DNA of 64,000 nt from Sipunculus nudus. Taxonomy: Eukaryota > Annelida > Sipuncula > Golfingiida > Sipunculidae. The translations under genes were made by a program, and so were the position numbers. The stretch lies in the NCBI GenBank assembly GCA_026874595.1, contig CM049309.1:11584576-11648575 (forward strand). Direction: 5' to 3'. Each line of letters begins with the position of its first letter. The first letter of the stretch is position 1. The notes beneath the pieces are model-generated. The model was not told the DNA's origin, searched no databases, and was given only the letters and a program-made list of their open reading frames with translations. Positions 1 through 12,760 of this stretch are shown here, piece after piece.

Positions 1-460
1 TAAAATGTTTCATTAGGCCTAGCGATTCAATTACTGTTTTATGCCGGCTCGATAGACAAGATGAATCATCTGCCCATCAAATTCCTGGCAAGAACTGGCC
101 TAGCCAGTGGGCCATTAGGTTAAAATCATCCAAGTTAACAAGGTATGTTCTACTGTACACATGCAGTTTGTCAAAAATAAACTCCCACAAACCATTTCGT
201 TCCTCCTTTGTGTCATCTCACACCAATGTTGTACAGGATTATTAGAAGTCAGACCACATATGTGACACAGGGAAACCTGGTTTATTACATCAAACCTGTT
301 ACATAATGACAATATTTTTACCATGTGTGAAAAAATACCAGTGGCCTCAATTTGTCTTCAAGGATGGGGGGAATGACTCGCAGGGTGGGGAGATGACTTG
401 CAAGGGGGGGGGGGGGATGACAGGCATGGAGGGTAGTCAAAATTGGGATAAAACAGACAT

Positions 461-514
<54 letters not shown>

Positions 515-1580
515 TATTGTCTGTGTAACACATATCAAATATATATATCAATTAAGTATAAGGTTAAAAAAAGGGATATGTTTATTCTAAACCATTTAGA
601 TATAAATATTTCATAGTAAACTCATAAATGGAACCAAAGTCTAAAATTCTATTTGTTTATCTATTTCATTTGAAATATATAAATATTATATTCTGAATAG
701 TGGGGGGGGGGGGGAATAATTACATTGACCACCCCCCTTGCCAAAAAGTGTATATACCCCCCCCCCTATATTGACGCCCCTGAATTAAAATAACATAAGA
801 CCCAGGAAAATGTCTTCCCTCTTTACAGAGAACAGATGGCTCCAAAAACGTATCTTTGACCGACCGTAACATCTCAAACTCCCAAGAGTATTCTGTACGT
901 TTTATGAATAACTCGTTTTCATATTCTACTATTTTCTTGGTTACTATCCCATTCCAAGGGACTTATCTGGAAATTTCATGAATGACTGCCACTCTAGTAC
1001 ATACGATTCTAGGTTATATTTTCGAAAGATGGATAACACGCAGACATGAAGCCATGCTCCGGTAAATCGCTCTGCTCGGTAAGCTTTGGATGCGTGCCCA
1101 TAGTATGTGCATTGATATTTTGACACTATCATATATTCTTCCAAAGAACAGTAGTTGAATGCGGCCTTTAAATGCCTCTAACCTTTGGATACCGACTAAA
1201 CTCAACGCAATATCTTGGCGGACCCGAGAATGCAAGAGCTGTGACGTTTTAAACAATACCGTTGCATGTGCTCTAGAGAGAGTTGTTCATGCAGAGTTAG
1301 GCAACACCAAAGTTCTGCTCCAAATAGGATTCTTGTTAGAACCATTGTCTTATATATTTGACTGTTAAATTGTAAAGGGATTCAACCATAAGGACGTACA
1401 TCTGATCCAGCTAAAGATAAGAAAGTTCCCTTGCCTTTTCTACATGCCTCTGAGGTACATTCAGTGGAGGACATTCTTGCAGGAAGTAATATGCCCAGGT
1501 ATTTGTGATTTTGAGTTTGTTTGATACAGTTCTGACCTAAATCCAAGCTGCGATTATAAAGCAAAACTGTTATATTTATT
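1..1580 (-). mobile_element. LINE (non-LTR retrotransposon) 3' remnant, copy 1
   Basis: Reverse-strand pieces in several frames read like the end of a non-LTR reverse-transcriptase protein: DLGQNCIKQTQNHKYLGI (about 1490-1550), LVGIQRLEAF.GRIQLLFFGR (about 1140-1200), FRKYNLESYVLEW...FPDKS (950-1020) and CHICGLTSNNPVQHW (220-280). Frames are broken by indels, and a MITE at 339-782 splits the element. The part below 115 has no frame and is probably 3' UTR. Confidence 0.65.
339..782. mobile_element. MITE-like element inserted in the LINE remnant
   Basis: The ends are imperfect terminal inverted repeats: CAGTGGCCTCAAT at 339-351 and ATTGACGCCCCTG at 770-782 (reverse complement CAGGGGCGTCAAT). 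The interior holds G runs, C runs and a TA repeat (464-509) and codes for nothing visible. LINE coding sequence lies on both sides. No clean target duplication is visible. Confidence 0.5.
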
Positions 1581-2659
1581 TTATCATCCCCAGCACATTA
1601 TGTTAGCGTTTTGTTTTTTTGGAAGAAGTATAAGCTATATTTTATATGTCATATGTAAATACATATTGAATTTTTTCCAAATTCACCTCGGGAAATGACG
1701 CTTTAAAAATCAGAGTTTAAACTATAGAATAAACCTGAAATATATGCCATATACTCAAAATAAATAAAAGTAAGCCTGATATATTTAATATCTGCTCCCG
1801 TTTGTTCTATATAGGTATATTGATCCAGCTCTAACACACAACATCCGCATACATGGTGACACAAATGCCATAGTATAGAACAAGTTGGTATGTCTTAAAA
1901 CATTGAGGTGTAGTTGTCAGAGAGATGGAATCATATTTGGCTGGATATATATTGATTTACTGAACGGTTCGGATAACCGTTTTTTATGGCAGATTAAATG
2001 TTCTAAGCTAGTTACTTCAATAAATCACTTCCAGGGTTTTTTTAAGAATAATGTCAGGTCAGTTGCAGAAGATGTTTAATGTGAAAGAGGGTGGATGTAT
2101 CTGTGAAAATTAAACTTTTACCATATGATTTGAAACGCCTCAGGTGAAAGACTAGTGTGTACATATAGATAAAGTCAATTTATATAACATTAGTCGATCG
2201 GCCTATTTGTAAAAATATAAACAATGAGAAAAGCAACAAGGTCTGAAAATAATCTTATCAGAGTAAATCCAGATATTAAATAACAGTTATTAAAAGTATA
2301 TATACATTTGCAATAATGTGTGTATCGTCTCGTGCTGTCTGTTTTTTTTTTTTCTGAACACTTTGAGAGGGTAAACAATACGTGTTGCGATATACATAAA
2401 TCGATACCCGATATGTATTGACGATACACTTCATTTTTCTTTGCCTACGATTTCTGATTATAAAAGCTCTATTATTTGGTCTATCATTGTCATGGAAGCA
2501 CGAAAAACTGTATATACATTCCTCGTCCATTCGATCATATGAAAATTCATTATATTATTTAAGTCTTGAAAGGCCTGTAAAGAAATAAAAGGCAGATTAA
2601 GCTTCATAAATAATTCCGATTACAGTTTAAGTTGGGGCTATATGACTTGTATCTATATT

Positions 2660-2776
2660 TGTGAGCTTTTTTGGTATTTCATCGATGCGCCAATACCACA
2701 CGCAAAGCGTATTGGTAACCGTATTGATGTGGCGTAACGATATGTATCGAAATATCGATATATTGATACAGCCCTA
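2660..2776. mobile_element. Possible DNA-transposon end
   Basis: The segment ends in 'tatcgatatattgatacagccct', whose reverse complement starts AGGGCTGTATC, a string typical of hAT-type ends. It is preceded by nested TATCGATA-type palindromes. A degenerate partner may lie near 2384-2430. The same sequence recurs at about 30130-30250. Confidence 0.3.
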
Positions 2777-3291
2777 CTGAACATGAAAGTTTCCCAGCGA
2801 ATTCCTTCTCAATTTCTCGTATATCCTTTATATATTGTTAAAATTCTCTTCATCAGTCGGCAGAGTCCACGCATGTCAGTTAACTTTGACAAGATTGTAA
2901 CCCCAAAGTCTGACAATGCGCATGCGCAACAACTCGGAGACAAGGAGAAGAATCATGACAGAACCACTCTAGAAAGCATGAAAATCATGATATGCAAAGT
3001 TGTGTAATGTTTAAAACTTGTGTAATTAAATTATTCGATAACAACCAGTTTAAACACAACAATTGAAAAAAAAACAGGAAGACGAAAGGCAGCATGCTGG
3101 TTAAGGGCGAGCACAAGATTTTGAAGGCCGATTTACCAAAAATTCAAAATTCACGAGTATTCTGCGTGCACTACTCAGTGTGCCCAGTGTATCATTTGTT
3201 TATAAATTTAACCTCAATTATGTGATACTTTCGTTCCTGCAACCTCTATTCGTGATGACATTCCTCTGAACTGTGTAAACAAAGAAAAGTT

Positions 3292-3293
<2 letters not shown>

Positions 3294-3349
<56 letters not shown>
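3294..3349. repeat. Compound (CT)n(AT)n microsatellite
   Basis: A CT run passes directly into an AT run. The paralogous locus at 30752-30822 has a shorter CT part and a longer AT part. Confidence 0.9.
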
Positions 3350-5053
3350 ATACATATATATATAATACAATATGTGTTTTATCAAGAGCCATATCTAGTT
3401 AATCAATAAATTGTTTATTGATATCTAACGTTATCAATTGAGTACAAGCTAGAGCTTTTCGTTACAAACTGGTTGATGTTCCTGTTACTTACTGAAGCTT
3501 GTCACTGAACCCTGTATCACTATATGAAAATACTGCGGTAAAATAAAATCAAACTGTATTTCATAATATGTGTCTCCATATACGCCAGCGGCAAGGTTCG
3601 ATATGTTTGAAATTCACTGAACATCCATTCATTCGATGTTATACATAGCGAAAGCAGAACATAAAATTCAATTTCTCAATTTTCCATCTTTCTAGATTCG
3701 TGGATTTGTATAGCAGTGCATACCTCAACCCTATCCAATATATAACTCTTCATAAGGACAATATATTTTCCATACAACTTCCCTATCCACCAAATCCATT
3801 ATGTGACAAATACACCGTGCAGTCACTTATAATGCTCAATGTCATTTATCAATTTGTATGGAACAACTAAATTTACGTTGTTTCACGAAAATTGTTATAT
3901 AATATCGTCATCATTTAGTTCAAGTGATACATTTATTTATATAAATTAGTATAAACAATAATTCTCATAGTCCAAGTATGTTCATGGTTGCCTTTGTGAG
4001 GTTTATCCCTTTTTAGATTACGAAAATTTCTAGTGAATGTACTGTAGCCTGCATGCAAGCAACCTCTGATATATATATGTCGAATTATCTAAGGCGAGTC
4101 AAATTTTAAAATCTTTTAATTGCTGAGAGTACATTTTACTGCAGGCTCTGCACACAAAAGCTCCTCCCCATCCGTCGTTTATGCATATATTATATGTATT
4201 CAAACTGGTTTTCCTTATAATGAGTGTCTATATGTACCAAATATATGCCGATATACGTCTTAAACATAATTTTTCTAAGATTCCGTATCGTCAAGTTTCC
4301 ATTATACTAACAAAAAGAACAGGGTGGCATCTCGACACGAGAGACTTCGTCATATGTTTTTAATGAATATTATGAAATTAATACATTACACCCAATAATG
4401 AATAAATTGTGCCAGTGCCTGTGATTTAACATTCTCAACAAATAAGGTCGTATCGTCTCAAACATGCAATATTAATTCTAATATCTATTACTGTTTTATT
4501 ATTGTTATCCTTTACCTTATTGCAAACATTCTTTTGTTGAGATCAATTAAAACAGCCATTAGAGCAACCATTCTTGTTTCTCATTCTGATTGAAAAGATA
4601 CTGGAAAATTCATTGTTGTGAAATGACCGTTGTTCATTAGTTTGCTGTTAAAACTTATACTTTTCATTTAGCATCCTGTCAAGCACTTACCCTGTTCAAT
4701 AGTTAAAATTAAATAAAACTCAACTGTCTAGCTTTCCCAACCTGAATTTATTATTTGTCTTCATTAAATTGAAAGAAAATATATTTTGTGTAAAGTTTAT
4801 ATGCATATTTGTTTTTTTTTTTATAATTTAAATATTTCTTGTTATTAGATCCGGACATGATTTTGCTAAAAATGTATGTCCTACCAGTATGTATTCTCAA
4901 AATATACCTTACGTCAAAACAACTTTTTAACTGTTGTTCAGTATAAATGTTTTTTTGCTATTTATCAATAACTAAATTTTTATCAATAAAAAAAATTCTG
5001 CATGACACACAATACTTAAGCTTCAAATGACAGAATCTTTATATCATTAACTC

Positions 5054-5059
5054 TTTATT
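5054..5059 (-). promoter_or_regulatory. Polyadenylation signal of gene A
   Basis: AATAAA on the minus strand, about 205 bp after the gene A stop codon. The same hexamer lies at the equivalent place behind genes C and D, including in copy 3, where the surrounding sequence is otherwise diverged. Confidence 0.5.
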
Positions 5060-5263
5060 GCTCTATTAGTGGTTCGTGGAGGATTATGTATCTCCCAGAA
5101 CATGCTGAATCCGCTTTGTCCTCGATAAAGCACTTGCTTTCATGTGCAGTCTCCATGGATACATTTCAGTGGTCCGGAAAAAAAAACAAAAGGCGTCAAT
5201 AGGCCGACGACACCACCACCACCAACACCACCATGTAATCAGCCAAGGGCCACTGGCGCCAGC

Positions 5264-7992
5264 TTAGATAACACCCTCGACGGTTTCGCCTGCTGAAGCC
5301 GAGTGACTTTTCCTGTCCAGGTCTGCCCAATGAATAATGGGGCGTTCAGAGCCTGGACGCCAAGGGAGATGCAGATCGTAGATTAGGAAGTCGTACATAT
5401 ACATTTCATGTGGTGCCACGTAGTGAAGTGATGCTGTTCCAGTACTCAATGCATATGTCTTGGAATACTGGAATGAAGGAATTTCCCGTGTATAATGTCG
5501 AACTTTTTTTTTTATTTTACATGGTAATGGCATGACCGGGTAGTAATAGTCCTATAGATTAGTGGAATGTTTGCTCAGCAACCTAAAAAGAAGAGTATAA
5601 CACTCAGAAACGTTGCACCCTGATAGACCTAATGTCAGGATTTCTCATAAAAAATCAAATGTAGTCTTCTAGGTCTTAAATTTGCATTTAAGGATTAGTC
5701 AATAAACTTACCCGACTATTAAATATGTTTCTGTAGTTTAGCTCCGGGTGATGTCGTTTCATCCAGCTCATTGGATTGAATTCATGGAATATCCTGCGTC
5801 CCCTGACGTCCAGAGCGTGTAAACGCGTGATGTTTAATGCCGTCATGCAGCGTCCAATAGCTACATCTTCTGCACCGTTCTTGGGACATTGGGGGTTGGA
5901 AGCGCCAAGAGTAGCTAATCTCCGCGCCGCCTCGCGGCTAAGCAGGTAACTAAATCATACAGTTCTTATATAAATAATCCATTATAATTAACAAAAGATA
6001 TTTTAAATGATTGTGTGTATTCCATATTGATTTAAGTAATTAAGACATAGACAGTGTAAAAAGCCACCAGTCACTATTTTAAACGACATTCAAGAAAAGG
6101 CGTTTCCTTTCTAGAGTTACCAACTCCATATTTAACCACAATAAACAATAAAAATGTATTTTATTCCATTTTTGATAATACGTGTAAAATATTCTTCATT
6201 CTGTTAAGAATTTTGATCGTGCAGCAAAGTGAACCTGTTCATATATGATGGAGTTAGAGTCCTTATTCTTCTTACATGAATATATATGTATTTTATGGTT
6301 CGTAAGCGTATCAAGGTCGAAACACCCTGAAGTAACGGTAACGGCATTTTTATCATCGTTGGGGAATATAGAGAACTTCAATGGTATTTTGTATGCATGT
6401 CTTAGAAATTTACCTCATGTCTACGTTATACATTTTAATTAAGGACATGTAAATTAAATGCAGTTTTACTGGATCTTTAACAGAAAATCTGCACGTTGCT
6501 ATCGGTAAAAAGCGCTCCGCGGCTGATCACAGAAACTGTTGGGCCACATTTTGTAAGAAAATTTTGTTAGAAATGTAGGGAAGCATATTTTTCCGCTTTG
6601 CCGCTAACGCCAGTATGTATCTTACCCTGCCCCGCCGCTGTGATAGAAATAATCACGATTAGCATTCAAAAGTCTTTGTCCGATGTAGTATGCCTTTCCA
6701 GGGTCCAGGTCGGAGACGGCTAATCTCAGATTATCCACGATAACGTAGGTATCGTCGTCACACTTCATGTACCAATCAACAATCTCTCTATATTTGTCGT
6801 AGGACCAACGGAACAGGGCGTAGCTCTTGTTAACTAGCGTCTTCCTGTCGTCAGGTATAGACAGAGGCACCCCTCGCTCCAAATTATAATGCGAGCCTTT
6901 ATTCTTAGTGTAGAAAAAATGAGGCTGGTCGCATCTCTTTGCCCAGGTGTTACTTACAGCCTTTGTTTTACTCTCAAAGTTGACTGTTCTTGTCAGTATA
7001 CCACACATAATTACAGGGGGTTTCCTTTTACCTGAAGACAAAATAAAAAAAATCATATTTAGTGTTAAGCAATATTGTTCTTCATTTTAAATCAATAATT
7101 TAATGGCAAAGATGTTTATTTGTGTAACAGCCCTTCTTATGGCAACATAAAAATCAGAATATTTGTCAATTTAGGAAAAACATGTCAGACAATTTAGTAC
7201 CTTGCACAATGTAATAGTTATATTTTTGATTTACAACCTTGGCTTTCTTTCAGGCATTTTACTTTTTTTCTATCACGCAGTTCAGATAATGCATGTGTAT
7301 ATTTATTTGTCACTGATTTTTTATCAAATAGATATAATTTGAATAGCTGTACAATTTCTCATTTAAGATAGCACATAATGGACAGGGGTTCCTTCTTTCG
7401 TTACCATAAATTATTGACCTGATTCTGGAGATGAGAAATAGCACGACTATTTCATCTCAAACTTTGATTTGATGCCATGGTAAGGCGGTTCCAGGTTATT
7501 GGAAAGGGACAGGTGTGTCATTTAAAAGGGGGAATCAGTATTCTAAAACTTCCCAACCATAGCGGGTTTAGCCTGTTAAATTCGGAAAGATCGAACAGGG
7601 GTTTAAACCCCTAGACACCCCAGTAGCAAGCATTTACGACGTTTAAGACACAAAACGAAAATTCAGTTTTACATATTATTCCTCCAAGTCTCTAGAAATT
7701 TAACGAAATAACAACTCGAAGTTACAGGAGCAACAGATATCTGGTGTTGTTCACCAGTTTCTAACTTTCTTTTGGATATATAGCTCACAGATTTTTTTCA
7801 GTCATCAATATACTTAATCTAAACGTACATCACGTAGAGTGTGTTAAATTGTCTTATCTACTAAGAATAGTTACCTGTGTCATTGTCAACCATCTGCAAC
7901 AGGCCTGGTCTGAGATGAGTAGCAAGAAATACAATTAAAACAATTATAACGAGACCTTGAACAAATATGTAAATCATCCGAGAAGATGCCAT
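5264..7992 (-). CDS. Gene A: C1GALT1-like beta-1,3-galactosyltransferase, four exons
   Basis: Exons on the minus strand: 7875-7992, 6626-7031, 5712-5949 and 5264-5467; all junctions are GT/AG and phases agree (1, 2, 0), giving 321 residues. The start is the ATG in an AAAATGG context, followed by a short tail and a hydrophobic anchor at about residues 7-25 (IYIFVQGLVIIVLIVFLAT). Residues from about 45 match GT31 core 1 galactosyltransferases: VIMCGILT, NTWAKRCDQP, the CDDDTYV motif (DDD about 131-133) that binds UDP-sugar and metal, HSGGAG then YLLSREAARRL, and EDVAIGRCM. The family transfers galactose from UDP-Gal to GalNAc-Ser/Thr in the Golgi; the exact substrate here is inferred. It differs from genes C and D by lacking 24 bp (8 codons) at the start of its second exon and by a 4-bp insertion near the stop that changes and shortens the C-terminus. 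No internal stop was seen, so it is probably functional. Confidence 0.87.
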
Positions 7993-9664
7993 TTTAGATG
8001 ATGTGGCCCTTTAGGTAAATCAGAAGTTTCAATAATCCTTTGGATACTGCCAGAGCCGCGGGCGATCTGTTAGGGGGGTTAGAGGACGAAACTGTTACGG
8101 TCTAGAACGATTCATTTGCAATACAATCCCGTTCAATTTCAGCTTGCAGTCATTAGTTATTATATCTGCCCCTTCGGGGACTCCTTAGCCGCTACCGTAC
8201 AAAAGGTATCAGTCTGAAAAAAAATCAAAAGACACTTTCCGGGAGACCTGCAGGCTCCCTGATAACAATACCAGACAGCAGCTGTTCGTATTGAGATAGA
8301 TGCACACAGCGAAATTTATAATTTCCTGAATTCACATAGCATGGAGCCGATCAGTTTAAAATCCTGATTGATCCTTTCTAATATGGTCCATATCCTTACA
8401 CAATGTCACTATAAACTGGCATTTGTTAAGAACTTTATCAACAAATGAAATATAAGAAGATATAAATTAGAAAGAGACATACGGGTCAAAACACAAATTT
8501 CCGTTCAGGTCTAAATCATTATATGTGTTATTGGAAAATTGTCAACCGCCACGATTCTGTGAGATTAGATATACATAATCATAATTATTAACAGCTTATT
8601 TTCAATAAATGTAAAGACTTACTCGAATTTATGAAGCCGTGAGTGAACAAATGAATGGGCTTAAATCATTAGTATGCTTACACAACTCCTTTTACCGTAT
8701 CAGGTGATACTAAGCAAAATATTCACGTTTTCCTGCGTGAGTGCTGTAGTAACTGTAGGCTACTCTCATCGACATACTTATAAAAATCAGGTGATACTAA
8801 GCAAAATATTCACGTTTTCCTGCGTGAGTGCTGTAGTAACTGTAGGCTACTCTCATCGACATACTTATAAAAAGAAAAGTACGTATATTCAAAAATGGTA
8901 TTGTTGATTACATTTATTGTCATATCATATGAATGTGTTTATACATTTGAAGATTTATTATAACCATTCAATGCGCTTTGTTTTCTCGGCCGGTGATCGA
9001 CGGGCCGCCTTGCGGTAGAAAGAAGGGGATCACAAGTTTTTTTTTTTCAGTCAGCCTCTTACTTAGAAGCCCAGTGGTATCAGCATGAAGGTAGCTGTAC
9101 ATTAACTGAACCAAAAAAAAAATAACTTAACGGGAAAATGTAGGGGCCAAGAACCAACAGATCTCTTGTCATGTGACTTCTTGCAAATCAACAGGACAGG
9201 AACTTTACAGATAGTCGATCTTTTGTCCATTTGCGGTTGAAAAATAGTTTGTTTGCCTGCACAAATGTACGCTCATTTAGCAGTGGGTAAACACTGCTGC
9301 AGTCGTCCCAGGTCATCATTTTTGTTTTAACCGCTGTTTTGTTTGGCAAGGTTTTCTGGGCATTACCAAGAGCAAAGACTTGTTATCACACCAAAGAGTG
9401 TTATTCTTGGCCCTAAAAAATGAGAAGGGACGTATGGGTGTAAGAAGGCCACTACGAGCAGGTTTCGCATGCATAAAATAAGGGTTGGATGTCCAATGCG
9501 ATACCACGCTCTTATCTTTTTTAACCCTCAATCGACCAATCTATTTTTCGACTAAAATTACCGAGGTGGTCATTTTAGACCTCATTACATTTTTCACAGA
9601 AAAAGCATATTATATCGTTCCCTTTGTGATGATCCTACTTATGCTTCTTCCATTCTTTATAATT
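7993..9664. other. Region upstream of gene A
   Basis: 5' flank of gene A with no further exon recognised. A TATAAAT string on the minus strand near 8315-8321 is conserved upstream of gene C and altered upstream of gene D. An 87-bp tandem duplication occupies 8701-8874. The open frames near 9316-9844 have stop differences between copies and no known motif, so I do not call them genes. Confidence 0.5.
8701..8874. repeat. 87-bp direct tandem duplication
   Basis: Two essentially perfect units beginning CAGGTGATACTAAGC start at 8701 and 8788. Copies 2 (from about 36326) and 3 (from about 50207) have only one unit, so the duplication arose in copy 1. Confidence 0.9.
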
Positions 9665-10936
9665 GACATTCTAAAGTGTTCTAATGACCGTTTATTATCG
9701 TTTTCCTTCATTTATAAGCAAAAAGGAATACAAAAGGCCCTAACACAGCTGTACGAATTGTGTAAAAACACAATTTCCTTTATTAAGACTATCATTCCCT
9801 GTTTTCTTCCTGAAAAACTAACTGTCTTTGTTGAAAAGACTTAATAGTTGGAAATAATAGATGGGGCTTGTTCGATTGAATTAAATATAACAGTTTCCTA
9901 ATATTATATGACCGCCAACATATGTATGAACAAGGTACTTCAAAGTCTCCTTTAAAGGGGTAACGTGTTCCTCCATCACGGCTCAGTCCTATTTGATATG
10001 ACTGACTGTTTTAGTTAGGATGCAGTCTGGTAAAACTATTTGCATCTTTAACGCTACCAACTGACCATCTACACAGAAATCAGAACCCGGGAAATAGGTT
10101 TATAGGGTTTAGGTTAATAGGTACCCTTTTCCATAAACATTGTTTACATATCTGAAAGGCTGTATGTTTGCCATAGGTTCCTGGTTTGCTATGGTAACTT
10201 GGCTATCAATCCGCGTGTACCCCAGGATATATCGGGACATTCTGGGTATTCTTGTCAGTGTAAGAAAGAAAACGGGTCATCCATCCGTTTTAAGCCAGAA
10301 AGGATGTTGTGGTTCATGATACATTTAACAATTCATATCTTATTAATAATTGCTTAGATCTTAAAAAAGAATAAACTGGTTTCAATGCTTATATTTAGTT
10401 CTTATAGTGATTGTCATTCAAGTCCATAAACTTTGCCTGACAACTCTGTTATTTTCTAGATCAATCAACCTAATCAAGTCTTCTGTCGCTGGTATAACAT
10501 AGAAAATACTGACTGTACCTCGTCAAATCATATTTAATTTATAAGCTCCGTGAACTCCTGAGGATGACCCAATAACTTATTCTTAAGACTTCTAAAGCAT
10601 TGAAATTTGCCAAGCCTAAATCTCTCACACTGATGGTTCAGTGGGAGATTGTGCAATATGTGGGGAAAAAACCCATGGCAAATTACATCAAAATCAGAGT
10701 CTATAAGGTTAAAGGAAACGCATCTCTTTCCAAGGGTCATAAATGACTCCATATAAGTTTTCAGAATATTTTCCACATATATAGCCCAATCCCTGTAAGA
10801 AATTATGATAAATTAAAGGACGACTAAATTGACGTATTCATGGTTGGAAACATTTTATTTTTTATTAAAAATATCAATACGGCACATATAAATACATAGC
10901 TCGGGTCATAAATGACCCCACTTGGTCGTTTTTGGA

Positions 10937-10937
<1 letters not shown>

Positions 10938-10977
<40 letters not shown>
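10938..10977. repeat. (AT)n microsatellite
   Basis: About 20 AT units; the copy 3 counterpart at 52340-52408 has about 35 units. Confidence 0.9.
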
Positions 10978-10980
<3 letters not shown>

Positions 10981-11512
10981 CAGGACTTCAATTAACATAC
11001 ATTTAACAATTTCAGGGCCTCGCACTATAGGGCCGCATTAATGAGAAATGCACCGTACAGTGGTCTAGATGTTAGAATTATTGAGTATTTGACAGAAAAT
11101 TTTGGGCTATCAGTAAACAAATACGAGACTCTACGACGTGATTGACACTACTAAAAGATGTGCAGATAGCTTTTTTATCAAATCTCCCACAAACAGTGGT
11201 GAAAAAAAATGTATTGCCGGTGTGTTGTGCTTGGCCGTATGTTTCCATTTCTGAAGCTTGATAATTGGGTATTGTAACGCGTTTTCTCTCAGTTTTGGGC
11301 ATGTTTCTGTGCGTTGGTCGTCCTGTTGTATCACAGAGGCTTGATAAACTATATTTTTAGTCAGGCAATTTAGCTGCAACTTAGCAGTGTTGTTTATTCG
11401 GCAGTTACAGTTATTCTGTTTACTTTAATAATTTATGTTTATTAAATAGACCTGGAATTATGTACGCTGATAAGTTTTGGTCCGTGTTTACCATCCTTTA
11501 CTTAGTGTCACA

Positions 11513-11539
11513 GTCTCTCTCTCTCTCTCTCTTTCTCTT

Positions 11540-11586
<47 letters not shown>
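11513..11586. repeat. Compound (CT)n(AT)n microsatellite
   Basis: The CT run is interrupted twice by CTTT before turning into an AT run. The counterpart at 52943-53019 has a pure CT run and a longer AT run. Confidence 0.9.
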
Positions 11587-11590
<4 letters not shown>

Positions 11591-11924
11591 TTATGATGAC
11601 AATTCGGTCACTGTTAGGTGAAACGCAAGGGGATTAATTCATGCCAAAAAAATATGTCATAAGAAAAACAATGTCTCGAGATTAATTTCTTTCTATAACA
11701 TTTACAATACAAGCTGCTTGATAAAGAAAAACATTAATATGCTTAGTTCTTTCCCGGTGCTTTTCGATACTGTCTCCTCTTGTTCCTATTCTTTTGGTCA
11801 GGCTTAGCAACAATAAAATCCCTATATTTTCAAGTTTACGAATATTTGTATACCATTTCACACAGATCATGGTCACTTTAAGATATTATGTGTAAACAGC
11901 AAAGTAATGTTATATTTCCCATTT

Positions 11925-12760
11925 AGATTAACCTACCTTAAGGGCTTTAAAGTGATGACGATAAGATGTCAAATTATGTTTCCTCACGGAGAACGCGCAC
12001 TGTGACCCACCACAACATGGTTGTTCTTAAATACAACCAAGGCACAGGTTTGTGGTACCTACAGTTTAATTGTTAAACATAAATCTAGCAAATGTGTAAA
12101 AGGGAGTACTTGGATATGATCTAAATCATACAAGTTTTGATAAGGGAAGTAAACGAACCATGATGCGCTGTTGTCTGTGTACTAGCTGAGCAGGGAGCCC
12201 AGTGTTTGGACATGAGTTTATGTGTAGTTTGATTCTGCAGGCGTGACATTAGCAATGAAAACATGACTTAGTAGGCATTTTTATTAGCCTACTTTGCTTC
12301 GGAATTCAAGACATATGGGGGAATGCATTGCAGTGGTCTTCCATCATGTTGTATTGATATCGTGGTAAAAAATTCATAATCTCAACATAAGGCTACGATA
12401 AATAAAATAACAGAACAGGATACATATGAACTCACAACTCAAACTGAAAATCTGTTTCCAAGTATCATTTCCAGTATCGCGCACAAGTTGACACTCGTCC
12501 AGTTACCCGTGCGGGTTATGCTTGTATTCATTCGATCAGAGGGATTTACCAATATGCTTAATTAAAAAAAAAGGAATTTTTGCTCGCTCATGGTTGGTAA
12601 TGTTATGAAGTATATTCAAAGAGATAATGATTGGTCTGGTTAATGTCAAAGTCAAACGTACTTGTAAGCCTTGAGGCGTTGTCATAAATAGTACAAACAT
12701 TTGCATCCTGACAGAGCCTTAATATAAGCGCGTTCCTCGTTGACTATATGCGAAAACACT
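11925..12760. repeat. Dispersed repeat family R1, copy 1a
   Basis: This sequence recurs outside the block duplication. 11940-12250 (cgataagatgtca, acaggtttgtgg, gagcagggagccc, gattctgcagg) matches 17640-17960. 12320-12680 (gcagtggtcttccatca, ctcacaactcaaactgaa, attggtctggttaatgtca) matches 22480-23280. No coding frame or clear ends are visible; the class is unknown. Confidence 0.55.

Larger units (their letters stand above)
1581..5050. other. Non-coding stretch left of gene A
   Basis: AT-rich DNA with no convincing gene. It holds a transposon-end-like segment at about 2660-2776, a compound CT/AT microsatellite at 3294-3349 and unassigned sequence. Everything is repeated in copy 2 (29066-32640) with small differences. 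Confidence 0.6.
9665..11924. other. Non-coding stretch shared by copies 1 and 3
   Basis: AT-rich DNA with two microsatellites (10938-10977 and 11513-11586) and no gene I can support. It is nearly identical to 51.07-53.35 kb and missing from copy 2, where 390 unrelated bases stand instead. Confidence 0.6.

Noticed and set aside
7598-7611. Perfect palindrome GGGGTTTAAACCCC in intron 1 of gene A
   Set aside because: Broken in the gene C and D introns by one extra base, so unlikely to be a functional site.
9485-9844. 119-codon open frame, also present in shorter form in copy 3
   Set aside because: No known motif, a premature stop in copy 3, disrupted in copy 2, and no splice or promoter context; probably chance.
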